DNA of 64,000 bases from Promicromonospora sukumoe. Its GTDB lineage: Bacteria > Actinomycetota > Actinomycetes > Actinomycetales > Cellulomonadaceae. The first letter of the stretch is position 1, and each line of letters begins with the position of its first letter. The notes under the pieces are model-generated. The model made no database searches. It worked only from the letters and a program-made list of their open reading frames with translations, and was not told the origin of the DNA. The stretch spans positions 868,001 through 932,000 of the forward strand of contig NZ_JACGWV010000001.1 of the NCBI RefSeq assembly GCF_014137995.1, written 5' to 3'. Shown piece by piece: positions 9,505 to 17,857 of this stretch. The position numbers and the translations under genes are program-made.

Positions 9505-9903
9505 TCAGACGGCGACGGCCGCGGGCTCCTGCGCTTCCCGGAGCAGTACCTCGTGCTGGGTCGCCGTCAGGAACCTGCGGATCGAGTCGCGGCTCCGGGT
9601 GAGGCAGTCGATGCGTGCCTGGACGCCGACGAGCTCCGTGGCGAGCTGCTCGGCGACCTCGCGCGGGCAGGTCGGGTCCTCGCGGTCCGCGGCGTCCTCG
9701 GCGTCGAGGAGGACCTTGACCAGCCGGGTCGGGATGCCGGCCTGGACCAGGCCGGCCACCCGCTCGACCCGCTCGACGTCGGCCTCCGTGTAGGTGCGGT
9801 AGCCGTTGTCGGCCCGGTCCGCCGTGAGCAGGTCCTGCTGCTCGTAGTACCTGATCAGACGGGTCGTCACACCCGTCCGCGTCGCCAGCTCACCGATGCG
9901 CAC
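9505..9903 (-). CDS. MerR-family transcriptional regulator
   Basis: A 132-residue MerR-type activator/repressor. The N-terminal winged helix-turn-helix (MRIGELATRTGVTTRLIRYY, then GYRTYTEADVERV) occupies residues 1-45, and the dimerisation helix follows (about residues 70-118). One cysteine at about residue 79 (DPTCPREV) and one at about 100 do not form the metal-binding pattern of metal sensors, so it more likely senses an organic compound. It is divergent from an MFS exporter gene whose promoter has a dyad in an extended spacer, the arrangement MerR proteins act on. Control of the exporter by a drug-like ligand is therefore likely. Confidence 0.9.
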   Translation of the reverse strand: MRIGELATRTGVTTRLIRYYEQQDLLTADRADNGYRTYTEADVERVERVAGLVQAGIPTRLVKVLLDAEDAADREDPTCPREVAEQLATELVGVQARIDCLTRSRDSIRRFLTATQHEVLLREAQEPAAVAV

Positions 9904-9924
9904 GATCCACCTCCGGGCAGGGCC

Positions 9925-9956
9925 TTGACATTGACACCAGTGTCAAACTTTAGCGT
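9925..9956 (+). promoter_or_regulatory. MerR-type promoter with dyad operator upstream of the MFS gene
   Basis: TTGACA (9925-9930) and TAGCGT (9951-9956) can be read as -35 and -10 boxes separated by 20 bp, longer than the normal 17. The spacer holds the dyad TTGACAC-CA-GTGTCAA (9931-9946). A long spacer with a central dyad is the hallmark of MerR-controlled promoters. The -10 ends 7 nt before the ATG at 9964, so the transcript may be leaderless. Confidence 0.65.
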
Positions 9957-9963
9957 GGTCGGC

Positions 9964-11235
9964 ATGGACACGACAGGCGCTTCCTCGGCCGCCCCGACCA
10001 GCACGGACACCTCTCCGGAGGGTCCCGTCCGCCCCGCAGCAGGGTCCGGGCCACACCCCGCGGCACGGCCCGACGGCGTCCTGCCGTGGCCCTCCCTCCT
10101 GGTGCTGGGCGCCGGGACGCTCTTCATGGTCACCGCCGAGATGCTGCCCACGGCGGTGCTCCAGCAGATGAGCACCGGCCTCGGCGTCGCGGAGTCGAGC
10201 ACCGGCCTGCTGGTCTCGGCATGGGCCGCCGTCGTCGTGGTGCTGAGCTTCCCGCTGGTGCGGCTGACGCGCCGGTGGGACCGTCGCGCGGTGATCGCCG
10301 GGGGCCTCGCCGTCCTCGCGCTGTCGTCCGCGCTCACGGCCGTCGCCCCGACGTTCCAGGTGGCGGTCGGCGCCCGGGTGCTCGGGGCGGCCGCCGTCGG
10401 CCTGCTGTGGGCCACGACCAACGCGCACGTCGCCGACCTGGTGCCCGACCGGCTGCTGGGCCGCGCGATCGCCGTCGTGCTCGGCGGGGCGACCCTCGGC
10501 ATGGTGGTGGGCACGCCCCTGGCCCGCCTCGTGGCCGACGCCGCCGGCTGGCGGGCCGCGTTCTGGGCCCTCGCGGCCCTCAGCCTGCTGGCCGCCGGCG
10601 CGGTCCGGCTGGTCGTGGCCCGGGCGGCGGTGGCTGACGGCGACGCTTCCGTCGGGGCTGGGAACGCCGGCGAGGTCGCGGCGCGGCGGGGGACCGGTCG
10701 CCTCCTGACCGTGACGGGCCTGGTCGCGCTGGTGCTGGTGGGTCACTACGGCGCCTACACGTACATCACCCGGCTCGCGGAGGCGCCCGCCGAGGCGCTG
10801 CCGGGCGGGATGAGCAGCCTGCTCCTCGCGTTCGGGCTCGCGTCGGCGGTCGGCGTCGTGCTGGCGGGCCGGCTCGGCGACCGCAGCGGCCCGGCGCTCG
10901 TGGTGAGCGTGGCCGCGACCGCGCTCGCCGTGCTCGGGCTCACCGTGGTCGACGCCGGCCCGGTGGTCGGTCTCGCCGTCGTCGTGGTGTGGGGCATCGT
11001 GTCGGGCGGCATGCCGCCCTTCGCGCAGACACTGATCCTGCGCCTGGCCGGGCCCGAGCGCCGCTCGTTCGCCGGCGCGCTGATCCCGGTGCTGTTCAAC
11101 GGCGGGATCGCCGTCGGGGCCGCGCTCGCGTCGCTCGTGGTCGCGGGGCCGGGTGTGGCGGCCCTGCCCCTGCTGGCCGGGCCGGTGGTCGGCGTCGCCG
11201 CGGTGGGCCTGGCCGTGGCGGTCCGCCGAGCCTGA
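9964..11235 (+). CDS. MFS transporter, DHA1-type drug/sugar efflux permease
   Basis: A 423-residue proton-coupled exporter with 12 predicted membrane helices. The cytoplasmic N-terminus is Ser/Thr/Pro-rich (about 40 residues). The loop after helix 2 carries RLTRRWDRRAV, the degenerate MFS A-motif region, and the AEMLPTAVLQQM segment in helix 1 resembles the AraJ/CmlA-type arabinose-efflux and chloramphenicol exporters. The ATG at 9964 is chosen because it sits 7 nt behind a -10 box and no ribosome binding site precedes any start. An in-frame GTG at 9955 is less likely. It is divergent from and probably controlled by the MerR gene. The substrate is unknown. Confidence 0.88.
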   Translation: MDTTGASSAAPTSTDTSPEGPVRPAAGSGPHPAARPDGVLPWPSLLVLGAGTLFMVTAEMLPTAVLQQMSTGLGVAESSTGLLVSAWAAVVVVLSFPLVRLTRRWDRRAVIAGGLAVLALSSALTAVAPTFQVAVGARVLGAAAVGLLWATTNAHVADLVPDRLLGRAIAVVLGGATLGMVVGTPLARLVADAAGWRAAFWALAALSLLAAGAVRLVVARAAVADGDASVGAGNAGEVAARRGTGRLLTVTGLVALVLVGHYGAYTYITRLAEAPAEALPGGMSSLLLAFGLASAVGVVLAGRLGDRSGPALVVSVAATALAVLGLTVVDAGPVVGLAVVVVWGIVSGGMPPFAQTLILRLAGPERRSFAGALIPVLFNGGIAVGAALASLVVAGPGVAALPLLAGPVVGVAAVGLAVAVRRA

Positions 11236-11244
11236 GCTACCGCC

Positions 11245-11288
11245 GTGTCAGACCTACAGGTCCCTCGGGTGACCTGTACGTCTGACAC
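11245..11288. repeat. Long inverted repeat, family A copy 1
   Basis: A 44-nt palindrome with arms beginning GTGTCAGAC and ending GTCTGACAC; the stem is about 18 bp with one mismatch. It starts 10 nt behind the MFS stop and ends 12 nt before the stop of the convergent secreted-protein gene. Related copies are at 28766-28809 and 55638-55687. A bidirectional terminator role is likely. Confidence 0.85.
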
Positions 11289-11299
11289 GTGCGGGCGGG

Positions 11300-12661
11300 T
11301 CAGCAGGTGGGGGCGACCGGGCCGCTCGACCCGGTGTTCACGTAGGCGTCCGAGATCCAGTTGCCCGGCCCGATCCGGTTCCACACGTTCGTGGTGCCGT
11401 AGTACCCGTCCACGGTGGTGCCGGTCGTGGTGCACTCGATCAGGACGTTCGCGTACCGCCCGGCCTGCCCGACGGCGGCGCTGCTGGTGCTCGGCCCCGA
11501 CCGGACCGTCAGCGGCCCTCCGCTGGTGCGCACGACGCCCTTCGGGCCGGACCCGGTCCACAGGTAGGTCACGGTGGTCCAGGCGTTGTCCCTCAGCCCG
11601 AGGGCGTCCCAGAACGTGCCGTCGCCCAGGTCGATCCCCGCCGGGTTGGCGACCTTGCGCCCGAAGCCGTCCCGCCCGCCGTTGTAACCGTCCTGGTAGG
11701 CGGCCTGGGCCTGGGGCTTGCCCTGCGGCAGGTCGGCCCACGACTGCCGGGTGCCGGACGGGCTCCAGTGGTCGTCCGTGGTGTTCCACGGGCCCACGTC
11801 CCACACCGGGGCGTACGCGCAGCGGTCGGTGCTCGCGGCGCAGACCCGCACCGAGTAGCTGCCCGAGCCCTTCGACGACAGTCCGCGCCGCGACGGCAGG
11901 GCGACGAAGTGGTCGCGCTCCGTGATGACGTGCCCGTTCGCGGTGGTACCGCCCACCAGCCCCTCGCGGGTCGCGAAGAGACGGTACGACTGCCCGTCGG
12001 ACTTCGCCCGGGTCTCGACCTCCTGCAGCGACCGCGACCGCGCGGCCTCGGGCGTGAGCGTCACCTCTCGCACGGTCGGGGTGACGTCGTCCGTGCCGAC
12101 GAGCGTGACGCGCGCCTGGACGGTCGCGGACGCCACCGGCAGCGGCGAGCCGGCCGGGACCCACTCGGTCCACGTGTCGGGGCCCTCCTCGGCGAGCCGG
12201 CCCCGCACGTCGACCAGGACGGAGGTGCCCTCCGGCGTCGCCGCGTCGACGACGGCGGCGACGGTGCGCACGGGGGAGACGAGGTCCACGGGCTCGTCGA
12301 CGAGCTGGCCGGAGGCCTCGCGGTCGGCGGTCGAGCCGGGAGACGCGTCGGCCGCGTCTCCGGCTTCCTGCGCGGGTCCGGCCGGGTCGTCGGCGTCCGC
12401 CACGTCGAGGCGCAGCCCCTCGTCCGAGGCGCGGACCCCGGCGTCGTCGGACCCGGGCGAGTCGATGCCGACCGACCAGGTCTGCGCGGCGTCGCCGGGC
12501 CCCGACCCGGTGGCCGGGACCACGGCCGCTGCGGCCGCGCCCGAGACCGTGCCGGAGAGGGCTGTGCCCGAGGCGGCCGTGGCCGAGACGATCAGGAGGG
12601 TGCAGGTGGTCGCCGCCAGGAGCGCGGCACGGGGTCGGGAACTGCGTACCTGGATCAGCAT
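11300..12661 (-). CDS. Secreted protein with C-terminal SH3-like domain
   Basis: A 453-residue exported protein of unknown role. A signal peptide is visible at residues 1-38 (basic start, then a hydrophobic stretch around LLAATTCTLLIVSATAAS). Residues 40-200 are acidic and low in complexity, and residues about 140-215 look like a beta-sandwich wall-associated segment. The region about 215-370 (RLFATREGLVGG ... VRVCAASTDRCAYAPVWDVG) has four-cysteine, beta-rich character resembling uncharacterised secreted actinobacterial proteins. The C-terminus (VRTSGGPLTVRSGPSTSSAA, then AYVNTGSSGPVAPTC) is a bacterial SH3 domain, which usually binds peptidoglycan. Export to the wall is likely; enzymatic activity is not shown. 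Confidence 0.75.
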   Translation of the reverse strand: MLIQVRSSRPRAALLAATTCTLLIVSATAASGTALSGTVSGAAAAAVVPATGSGPGDAAQTWSVGIDSPGSDDAGVRASDEGLRLDVADADDPAGPAQEAGDAADASPGSTADREASGQLVDEPVDLVSPVRTVAAVVDAATPEGTSVLVDVRGRLAEEGPDTWTEWVPAGSPLPVASATVQARVTLVGTDDVTPTVREVTLTPEAARSRSLQEVETRAKSDGQSYRLFATREGLVGGTTANGHVITERDHFVALPSRRGLSSKGSGSYSVRVCAASTDRCAYAPVWDVGPWNTTDDHWSPSGTRQSWADLPQGKPQAQAAYQDGYNGGRDGFGRKVANPAGIDLGDGTFWDALGLRDNAWTTVTYLWTGSGPKGVVRTSGGPLTVRSGPSTSSAAVGQAGRYANVLIECTTTGTTVDGYYGTTNVWNRIGPGNWISDAYVNTGSSGPVAPTC

Positions 12662-12826
12662 GTGCTGAATGTAGGCGACGGACTATTTCACCCGCGAGGG
12701 GAAGCGGGTGAAATTTCGGGCGGCTCGCCCCGGGACCCAGGAGGCGCCTCGGGTGGGGCATGATCGGAGGAGTACCCAGTGGCGACACCGGAACGGCGGT
12801 GGCCCCAGACCAGCAAGGAGAACGAC

Positions 12827-13099
12827 GTGTCCGAGTTCCTGGCCGACAAGCCCGGCAAGTACGACCTCGACGGTGACGGCATCCCGGACGTCGAGGTCGC
12901 CGACACCGACGGCGACGGCGTGGTGGACGCCCAGTTCGAGGACTACGACGGCGACGGCGTGCCCGACGTCGAGCTGTACGACACCGACGGTGACGGCGTG
13001 CCCGACGTCGTCGTGGAGACCGTCGCCGGCACGTCGACGATCTCCGTGGACACCGACGGCGACGGCGTGGACGAGCCAGTGGACTCGTTCCCGGCCTGA
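12827..13099 (+). CDS. Small Asp/Gly-repeat (calcium-loop-like) protein
   Basis: A 90-residue acidic protein built of five repeats of the form D-x-D-G-D-G: DLDGDGIPD, DTDGDGVVD, DYDGDGVPD, DTDGDGVPD and DTDGDGVDE, spaced by 10-25 residues. Such loops bind calcium in EF-hand, dockerin and thrombospondin type-3 repeats. There is no signal peptide or membrane helix, so the location is uncertain. I chose the GTG at 12827, which has AAGGAG 6 nt upstream; the more distal GTG at 12779 would add 16 residues without a good binding site. Function unknown: calcium buffering, or an extracellular protein exported by a non-classical route, are possibilities. Confidence 0.75.
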   Translation: MSEFLADKPGKYDLDGDGIPDVEVADTDGDGVVDAQFEDYDGDGVPDVELYDTDGDGVPDVVVETVAGTSTISVDTDGDGVDEPVDSFPA

Positions 13100-13143
13100 C
13101 CTCCGCCGCCGTCGGCGCGCGGCGCGCTGCGCCGATGTCAGAG

Positions 13144-13214
13144 GTGCGCTTCTACCCCGTCATTGCGCCCGGAACCGAGCTGATTCCGGGCGTAATAGCT
13201 GGGTAGAAGCGCAC
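13144..13214. repeat. Long inverted repeat, family B copy 1
   Basis: Two 31-nt arms (GTGCGCTTCTACCC ... ending CGCCCGGAA) with four internal mismatches and a 9-nt loop (13175-13183). It lies 45 nt behind the Asp/Gly-repeat gene stop and 32 nt before the convergent DUF418 stop. The sister copy is at 27152-27232. Confidence 0.85.
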
Positions 13215-13245
13215 TTTCGCCGCACCCCCGCCGGCGCCCCCGCCG

Positions 13246-14529
13246 TCAGGGGGTCGCGGGCTTCCGGGCCGGGCGGCCGTAGACCAGCCGGCGCAGCGCC
13301 ACCTCGGCGGGGCCGCGGCGGCCGGTGCGTTCCTGCCAGACGGCGAACGCGACGGTGAGCCCCCAGACCAGCGCGGCGTAGAGCAGCATGCTCCACGAGC
13401 TGAGGTACTGGCCGAGCCCGAGCCCCCACGCGGCGAGGACCGGCGCGCACAGCACGGACTGCAGCAGGTAGGACGTCAGCGACCGCTTGCCGACCGCCTG
13501 GACGGCACCCGTGAACGGCCCGTCCGTGAGGAACAGGTTGCCCGACGGCGGCCCGCTGCGCCGCTGGGCGACGCGGTGACCGATCAGGCCGAACAGCGCC
13601 ACGTACCCCAGGCCGCCGAAGAACCCGGTGAGGAACTGCACGGGGTAGAAGACGAAGGCGGCGTGGTCGGGCACGTCGATGACGCCCACGTGGTCGAGCG
13701 CGGAGGGCAGCGGGCCCAGCCAGCCGATCGTGATGCCCACGACCGCGACCCGCCGCAGCAGGGTCAGGTGCTCGCCCGGGTGCTCCAGGATGCGGCGGCG
13801 GCCGGCCCAGAAGGCGAGCAGGAGCATCATCGGGACCACCAGGACGAGCAGGCCCTGCAGGAACGTGCCGAGCGTCCAGTAGCCCAGGCGCTCGGCGATC
13901 GAGACGAGGTACGACGTCGTGGCCATCGAGTCGCTCGACGGAGCCAGGTCGGAGGCGATGCTGCGCGCCGTGGGGTCGTCCGCGGGGAGCTGTGCCACGA
14001 ACCAGGCGCCGATCACGGAGAAGACCGTGCCGATGGTCAGCAGCCCGCCGAACACCGACGTCCAGACGATCAGGGTGCGGTCCTTGACCTGGAAGAACAG
14101 CCACACCATGAGCAGTCCGGCGAGGCCGTACGCGCCCAGCACGTCGCCCATCCAGAGCAGCGCGGCGTGCACGAACCCGAACGCCAGCAGCAGCCAGTTG
14201 CGCTTCTGCAGCAGTCGTCGGGCCGCCTTCTCCGGGGTGCCCGAGGACACCTGCCGGTTGTAGAGCTGCATCATCCCGTAGCCGAACAGGAACGCGAACA
14301 TCGGGTACGTCCGCAGGTCCACGGTGGTGATGATGAGGAAGTCGACCACCTTGTCCAGCGCGGAGCCGTCGACCGGGTGCGACGCACCGCCGCTCATCTC
14401 GCTGGCCCACAGGTAGTAGGGCGTATTCGCTACCGCGATCAGCAGGAGCATGAACCCGCGTGCCAGATCGGGTGCGGGTGAACGTTCGGCGGCCTGGACG
14501 GGTCCTCGGGTGAGGGCGGTGGTCGTCAT
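13246..14529 (-). CDS. DUF418-domain integral membrane protein
   Basis: A 427-residue polytopic membrane protein with about 9-10 hydrophobic helices. The N-terminal part (APDLARGFMLLLIAVAN, then RTYPMFAFLFGYGM) and the C-terminal DUF418 segment (TSYLLQSVLCAPVL, then WLERTGRRGPAE-like end) match the heparan-alpha-glucosaminide acetyltransferase-like / YeiB family of uncharacterised membrane proteins. Function is unknown; acyl transfer to cell-surface molecules has been proposed for relatives. It is downstream of and co-directional with the SNF2 helicase, separated by 59 bp that include a 15-bp direct repeat. Confidence 0.85.
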   Translation of the reverse strand: MTTTALTRGPVQAAERSPAPDLARGFMLLLIAVANTPYYLWASEMSGGASHPVDGSALDKVVDFLIITTVDLRTYPMFAFLFGYGMMQLYNRQVSSGTPEKAARRLLQKRNWLLLAFGFVHAALLWMGDVLGAYGLAGLLMVWLFFQVKDRTLIVWTSVFGGLLTIGTVFSVIGAWFVAQLPADDPTARSIASDLAPSSDSMATTSYLVSIAERLGYWTLGTFLQGLLVLVVPMMLLLAFWAGRRRILEHPGEHLTLLRRVAVVGITIGWLGPLPSALDHVGVIDVPDHAAFVFYPVQFLTGFFGGLGYVALFGLIGHRVAQRRSGPPSGNLFLTDGPFTGAVQAVGKRSLTSYLLQSVLCAPVLAAWGLGLGQYLSSWSMLLYAALVWGLTVAFAVWQERTGRRGPAEVALRRLVYGRPARKPATP

Positions 14530-14556
14530 GGGTACATCTCAGCAGGCCACGGGCTG

Positions 14557-14587
14557 GTCCGCGAGGAAAGCCGTCCGCGAGGAAAGC
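14557..14587. repeat. 15-bp direct repeat between SNF2 gene and DUF418 gene
   Basis: GTCCGCGAGGAAAGC occurs twice (14557-14571 and 14573-14587) separated by one base. It lies just 3' of the SNF2 stop and in the 5' region of the DUF418 gene. It could be a tandem operator or slippage product. Confidence 0.6.
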
Positions 14588-14588
14588 G

Positions 14589-16748
14589 TCAGGCCGCGGT
14601 CTCGCCCAGCCGCTCCCGCTCCTCGTCGACGATCCGCCGCGACAGCTCCTTCTCGGAGACGTCGGTGACGTCGGTGGCCGACGGCGTCCCGGCGACGCTC
14701 GCCCGGCCGGCGTACTCCGCGAACAGCTCGGCCTTGGTGCCGAGGATCTCCAGGAGCCGCTCGTCCACGCTGTCCTCGATGAGCAGGCGGTGCACCTGCA
14801 CGGTGCGGACCTGGCCCATCCGGTGCGCGCGGGCGATGGCCTGCGCCTCGACCGTCGGCTTGACCTGCGGCTCGCACAGGATCACCACGGAGGCGGCCTG
14901 GATGTTGAGCCCCACGCCGCCGGCCTCGATCTGGCTCACCAGCACCTTGGGCTCGGCCGCCTGCGTGAACTCGTCGACCAGCTCCTGGCGGCGGGCCGAC
15001 GGCACGGAGCCGGTGATGGGCCCGACGGCGAGGTCGCCGAGCTCGGCGAGCACCCGCTCGATCACGTCGCGGAAGTAGGAGAAGACCACGACCTTGCGCT
15101 TGTTCTCCACCGCCTCGTCGACGATCTCGCGCAGCCGCACCAGCTTCGCCGTCGGCTCGGGGGCCTCGACGAACGCGGCCCGGCGCATGTCCGCGAACGA
15201 GCGCTTGAGCACCGCGTGGCGGTAGGCGGCGCCGTCGTGCTTGCCGAACTGCTCCCAGTCGTCCACCTGGACCAGCTCGGGCAGCTCGGTGAGCACGTCC
15301 TCCTGGTTGCGCCGCAGGTAGACGGTCGAGACCGACTGGCGGAAGGCCGCGGCGCCCGCGAGGCCCGCGGCTGGGTCGATGCCCTCGGCGACGTCGGGCT
15401 TGAGATAGCCCACCAGGCTGCGGAACTCGTCCACGGTGTTCTCCATCGGCGTGCCCGACATGAACAGCACGCGCTCGGCGGAGCGGGCCCAGTCTGCCGT
15501 CCGCTCGGAGCGCTGCGCCTCCGGGTTCTTCACGTAGTGCGCCTCGTCCACGACCAGCAGGCCGGGGCGCGGCATGTCGCCGGCCCGCAGGTGCCCGAGC
15601 TGGGGGAACGTGGCGACGCCGACGCCGCCGTCGGCCACCCAGTCCCGGATGCCGCTCTCGCGGTCGTCGCCGTGCAGCACGCGGACCGTGAGCTCGGAGT
15701 GCGCGGCGACCTCGCGGGCCCAGTTGGCCGCGACGCTCGCGGGGCACACCACGAGGAAGTGCGTGCCGCCCTTGGCGGCGAGGTGGGCCATCACCGCGAT
15801 GGCCTGGACGGTCTTGCCCAGGCCCATCTCGTCGCCGAGGATCGTGCGCCGCTGCGCGAGCGCGTAGCGGGCGCCGAACGCCTGGTAGCTGCGCAGCGAG
15901 ACCTTCAGCAGGGAGGTATCCAGGTCCTGTGCGGCGACCTCGCCGACGACGTCCTCGGGCAGGAAGCCCTCGGCGGCCGCGACGTCGATGCCGAGGTCGA
16001 CCAGGTCGCCCAGCGCGGTGATGTAGGCGGCGGCCCGCGCCTCGTAGTCGCTCCAGACGTCGGCGTCGGACGCGCCGGTCAGCACCTCGTCGAGCCGCCG
16101 CAGGTCGTCCGTGATCCCGACGGCGTCGAGGTCGTCGGACAGCGTCCTCAGGTCGGTCAGCGCGGTGTCGGCGCGCTCGGTGCGCGAGCGGCCGGCGAAG
16201 AACCGTCGCACGAACGTGGCGCGCACCGCGCCGGTCTCGGCCAGGCGCGCGAGCTCGCGGACGTCGACGTCGAGCCGGTCGTTCCAGGTCTCGAAGAAGC
16301 GCTTGACGTGCAGGTGGTCGTGCAGCGCGCGGACCAGCCGCGTGGCGAGCGGGTCGGCGGGGGAGTGGTCCAGCCGGAAGGCGAGCCCGGCGTCCACGGC
16401 GCTGAAGATCTGCTGCGCCGCCTCGCGCAGCGCCTCCGCGGTGCGGGCGCCGACGCCCGCGATGGCCGTGAGCTCCTCCGGGGCGGCCGCCCGCACCTGG
16501 CCGACGGTGCGGTATCCCGCCTGCTCCAGCGGGCCGAGCCGCAGGCGGCCGGTGCCCACCTCGCGGACCCGGTCGAGGGGTACCTCGGACAGCTCGTCCA
16601 GCACGCGCGCGTCGCGCGCCGCCCGGTAGGCCGCGCGGACGCGTGCGGGGGCGCCGCGGCGCTGGGTGAGGGTACGTGAGCCCAGGTCGTGCCGGGTTCC
16701 GGCGTGCTGGAGCAGGTCGCGGGCCTCGCCGCGGGACCAGGTCTTCAT
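14589..16748 (-). CDS. SNF2-family DNA-dependent ATPase/helicase
   Basis: A 719-residue superfamily-2 DNA translocase. Near residue 80 a helix-hairpin-helix motif is visible (LTAIAGVGARTAEALREAA). The ATPase core begins at about residue 270: motif I is GDEMGLGKTVQAI, motif II (DEAH) is LVVDEAHYVKNPE, motif III is MSGTPMENT, and the helicase C-terminal domain (about residues 510-650) includes SQIEAGGVGLNIQAAS and ARAHRMGQ. Both RecA-like lobes are intact, so it should be active. The family includes chromatin-type remodelers and bacterial repair and defence translocases such as RapA-like and SSL2-like proteins. It is divergent from the Ala/Pro-rich gene and upstream of DUF418. Confidence 0.92.
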   Translation of the reverse strand: MKTWSRGEARDLLQHAGTRHDLGSRTLTQRRGAPARVRAAYRAARDARVLDELSEVPLDRVREVGTGRLRLGPLEQAGYRTVGQVRAAAPEELTAIAGVGARTAEALREAAQQIFSAVDAGLAFRLDHSPADPLATRLVRALHDHLHVKRFFETWNDRLDVDVRELARLAETGAVRATFVRRFFAGRSRTERADTALTDLRTLSDDLDAVGITDDLRRLDEVLTGASDADVWSDYEARAAAYITALGDLVDLGIDVAAAEGFLPEDVVGEVAAQDLDTSLLKVSLRSYQAFGARYALAQRRTILGDEMGLGKTVQAIAVMAHLAAKGGTHFLVVCPASVAANWAREVAAHSELTVRVLHGDDRESGIRDWVADGGVGVATFPQLGHLRAGDMPRPGLLVVDEAHYVKNPEAQRSERTADWARSAERVLFMSGTPMENTVDEFRSLVGYLKPDVAEGIDPAAGLAGAAAFRQSVSTVYLRRNQEDVLTELPELVQVDDWEQFGKHDGAAYRHAVLKRSFADMRRAAFVEAPEPTAKLVRLREIVDEAVENKRKVVVFSYFRDVIERVLAELGDLAVGPITGSVPSARRQELVDEFTQAAEPKVLVSQIEAGGVGLNIQAASVVILCEPQVKPTVEAQAIARAHRMGQVRTVQVHRLLIEDSVDERLLEILGTKAELFAEYAGRASVAGTPSATDVTDVSEKELSRRIVDEERERLGETAA

Positions 16749-16874
16749 GGCCGACGACGGTACTGCGTGCGGGCCGTCCGGAGGGCCTCGACGCGCGTCG
16801 TGGACCGACGTTTCTTACATACCGGACTGAAGTTCCATTCTGGTACTTTCGTTGCACCAAAAACAGGAGGAACA

Positions 16875-17765
16875 GTGAGCACGGACGCACTGCCGGAGCA
16901 GGCACAGGCGGCGCAGGCCACCTCTGCAGGGGAGCCGGCACAGGGGACGACGCCGCAGGCGGCGCCGGAGGTCACCGAGGTCGCGACGAGCCCGGACCCG
17001 GTCGCCTCGACGCCGGCGCCGGCCGTCGAGACGACGCCGGTCGTAGCGCCGGCACCGGTCGCCGCATCGACGCCCGCCGTAGCGCCGGAGCCGGTCGTCG
17101 CGCCGGCCGAGAACCCGGCCGTGGCCGCCGCGCCGGAGGCGACCCCGGCGGCCGCCGCGCCGACGTCGGCCCCGGTCACGCCAGCACCCGCCGCCGCGCC
17201 GTCGACGGGCGACGCACCCGCCGCGCCGGTCGCGAGCGAGACGCCGGCGCCCGCCGCCGCGCCGGAGGCCGACGAGGCCCCGGAGCGCGTGGAGAACATC
17301 GAGACGCGCACCGCCGCCCGGCTGCACGAGCTGGTGGCCTCCGGCGCGGAGAAGCTGCCCGGCGAGACCGGCAGCACGGTGTCGCGGCTCGCCGTGGCGC
17401 TGCTGTCGTTCGGCAGCCAGGCGGCGGCGAAGGACCAGGACAAGTCCACGTCGGCGCTCGTCGGCGAGGCCGTGGGGCTCTTCAAGAGCCTGGACGACGA
17501 CGACCCGAGCAAGCAGCGCAACGCCCTGGAGCACGCGCTGGAGACGTTCACGACGTCGACGCTCGGCGGCAAGGAGCGCTCGCAGGTGCTCGAGGTCGCC
17601 GAGGAGGCGATGGGCCTGTGGTCGAAGCTGCGGGGCACGTCGTCCGACCTGGCCAAGTCCGACGCCGCGACCTCGATGCGCTCGCTGACCAGCGTGCTGC
17701 GCAAGGAGGGCCGCGACGAGGAGGCCGACGAGGCCGAGACCGAGGCCAAGCGCCTGGAGTCCTGA
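16875..17765 (+). CDS. Ala/Pro-rich protein with conserved C-terminal helical region
   Basis: A 296-residue protein of unknown function. Residues 1-135 are low-complexity Ala/Pro/Thr/Val/Glu sequence, likely disordered. Residues about 140-296 are charged and helical: GAEKLPGETGSTVSRLAVAL, then QAAAKDQDKSTSALVGEAVG and SLRSVLRKEGRDEEADEAE-like end, with no membrane segment or signal peptide. I do not recognise a named family. The GTG at 16875 has an excellent ribosome binding site (AGGAGG, 4 nt away). The upstream 70 bp are unusually AT-rich for this genome (TTCTTACATACC, TGGTACTTTCG), so a strong promoter is likely. It is convergent with the TIR/propeller gene and shares inverted repeat C1 with it. 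Confidence 0.72.
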   Translation: MSTDALPEQAQAAQATSAGEPAQGTTPQAAPEVTEVATSPDPVASTPAPAVETTPVVAPAPVAASTPAVAPEPVVAPAENPAVAAAPEATPAAAAPTSAPVTPAPAAAPSTGDAPAAPVASETPAPAAAPEADEAPERVENIETRTAARLHELVASGAEKLPGETGSTVSRLAVALLSFGSQAAAKDQDKSTSALVGEAVGLFKSLDDDDPSKQRNALEHALETFTTSTLGGKERSQVLEVAEEAMGLWSKLRGTSSDLAKSDAATSMRSLTSVLRKEGRDEEADEAETEAKRLES

Positions 17766-17772
17766 CCCAGCC

Positions 17773-17839
17773 TCGTTGAGTGCTGGATATTCGCCCTTTC
17801 TCGTGCGCGAGAAGGGCGAATATCCAGCACTCAACGAGT
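17773..17839. repeat. Long inverted repeat, family C copy 1
   Basis: The perfect 27-bp stem (arms 17773-17799 and 17813-17839, with the core TGAGTGCTGGATATTCGCCC) encloses a small inner CTCG/CGAG hairpin. It begins 8 nt behind the Ala/Pro-rich gene stop and ends 19 nt before the TIR gene stop. Sister copies are at 44387-44443 and 59905-59961. Confidence 0.9.
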
Positions 17840-17857
17840 TCGGCTGGGCGGGAAGTG

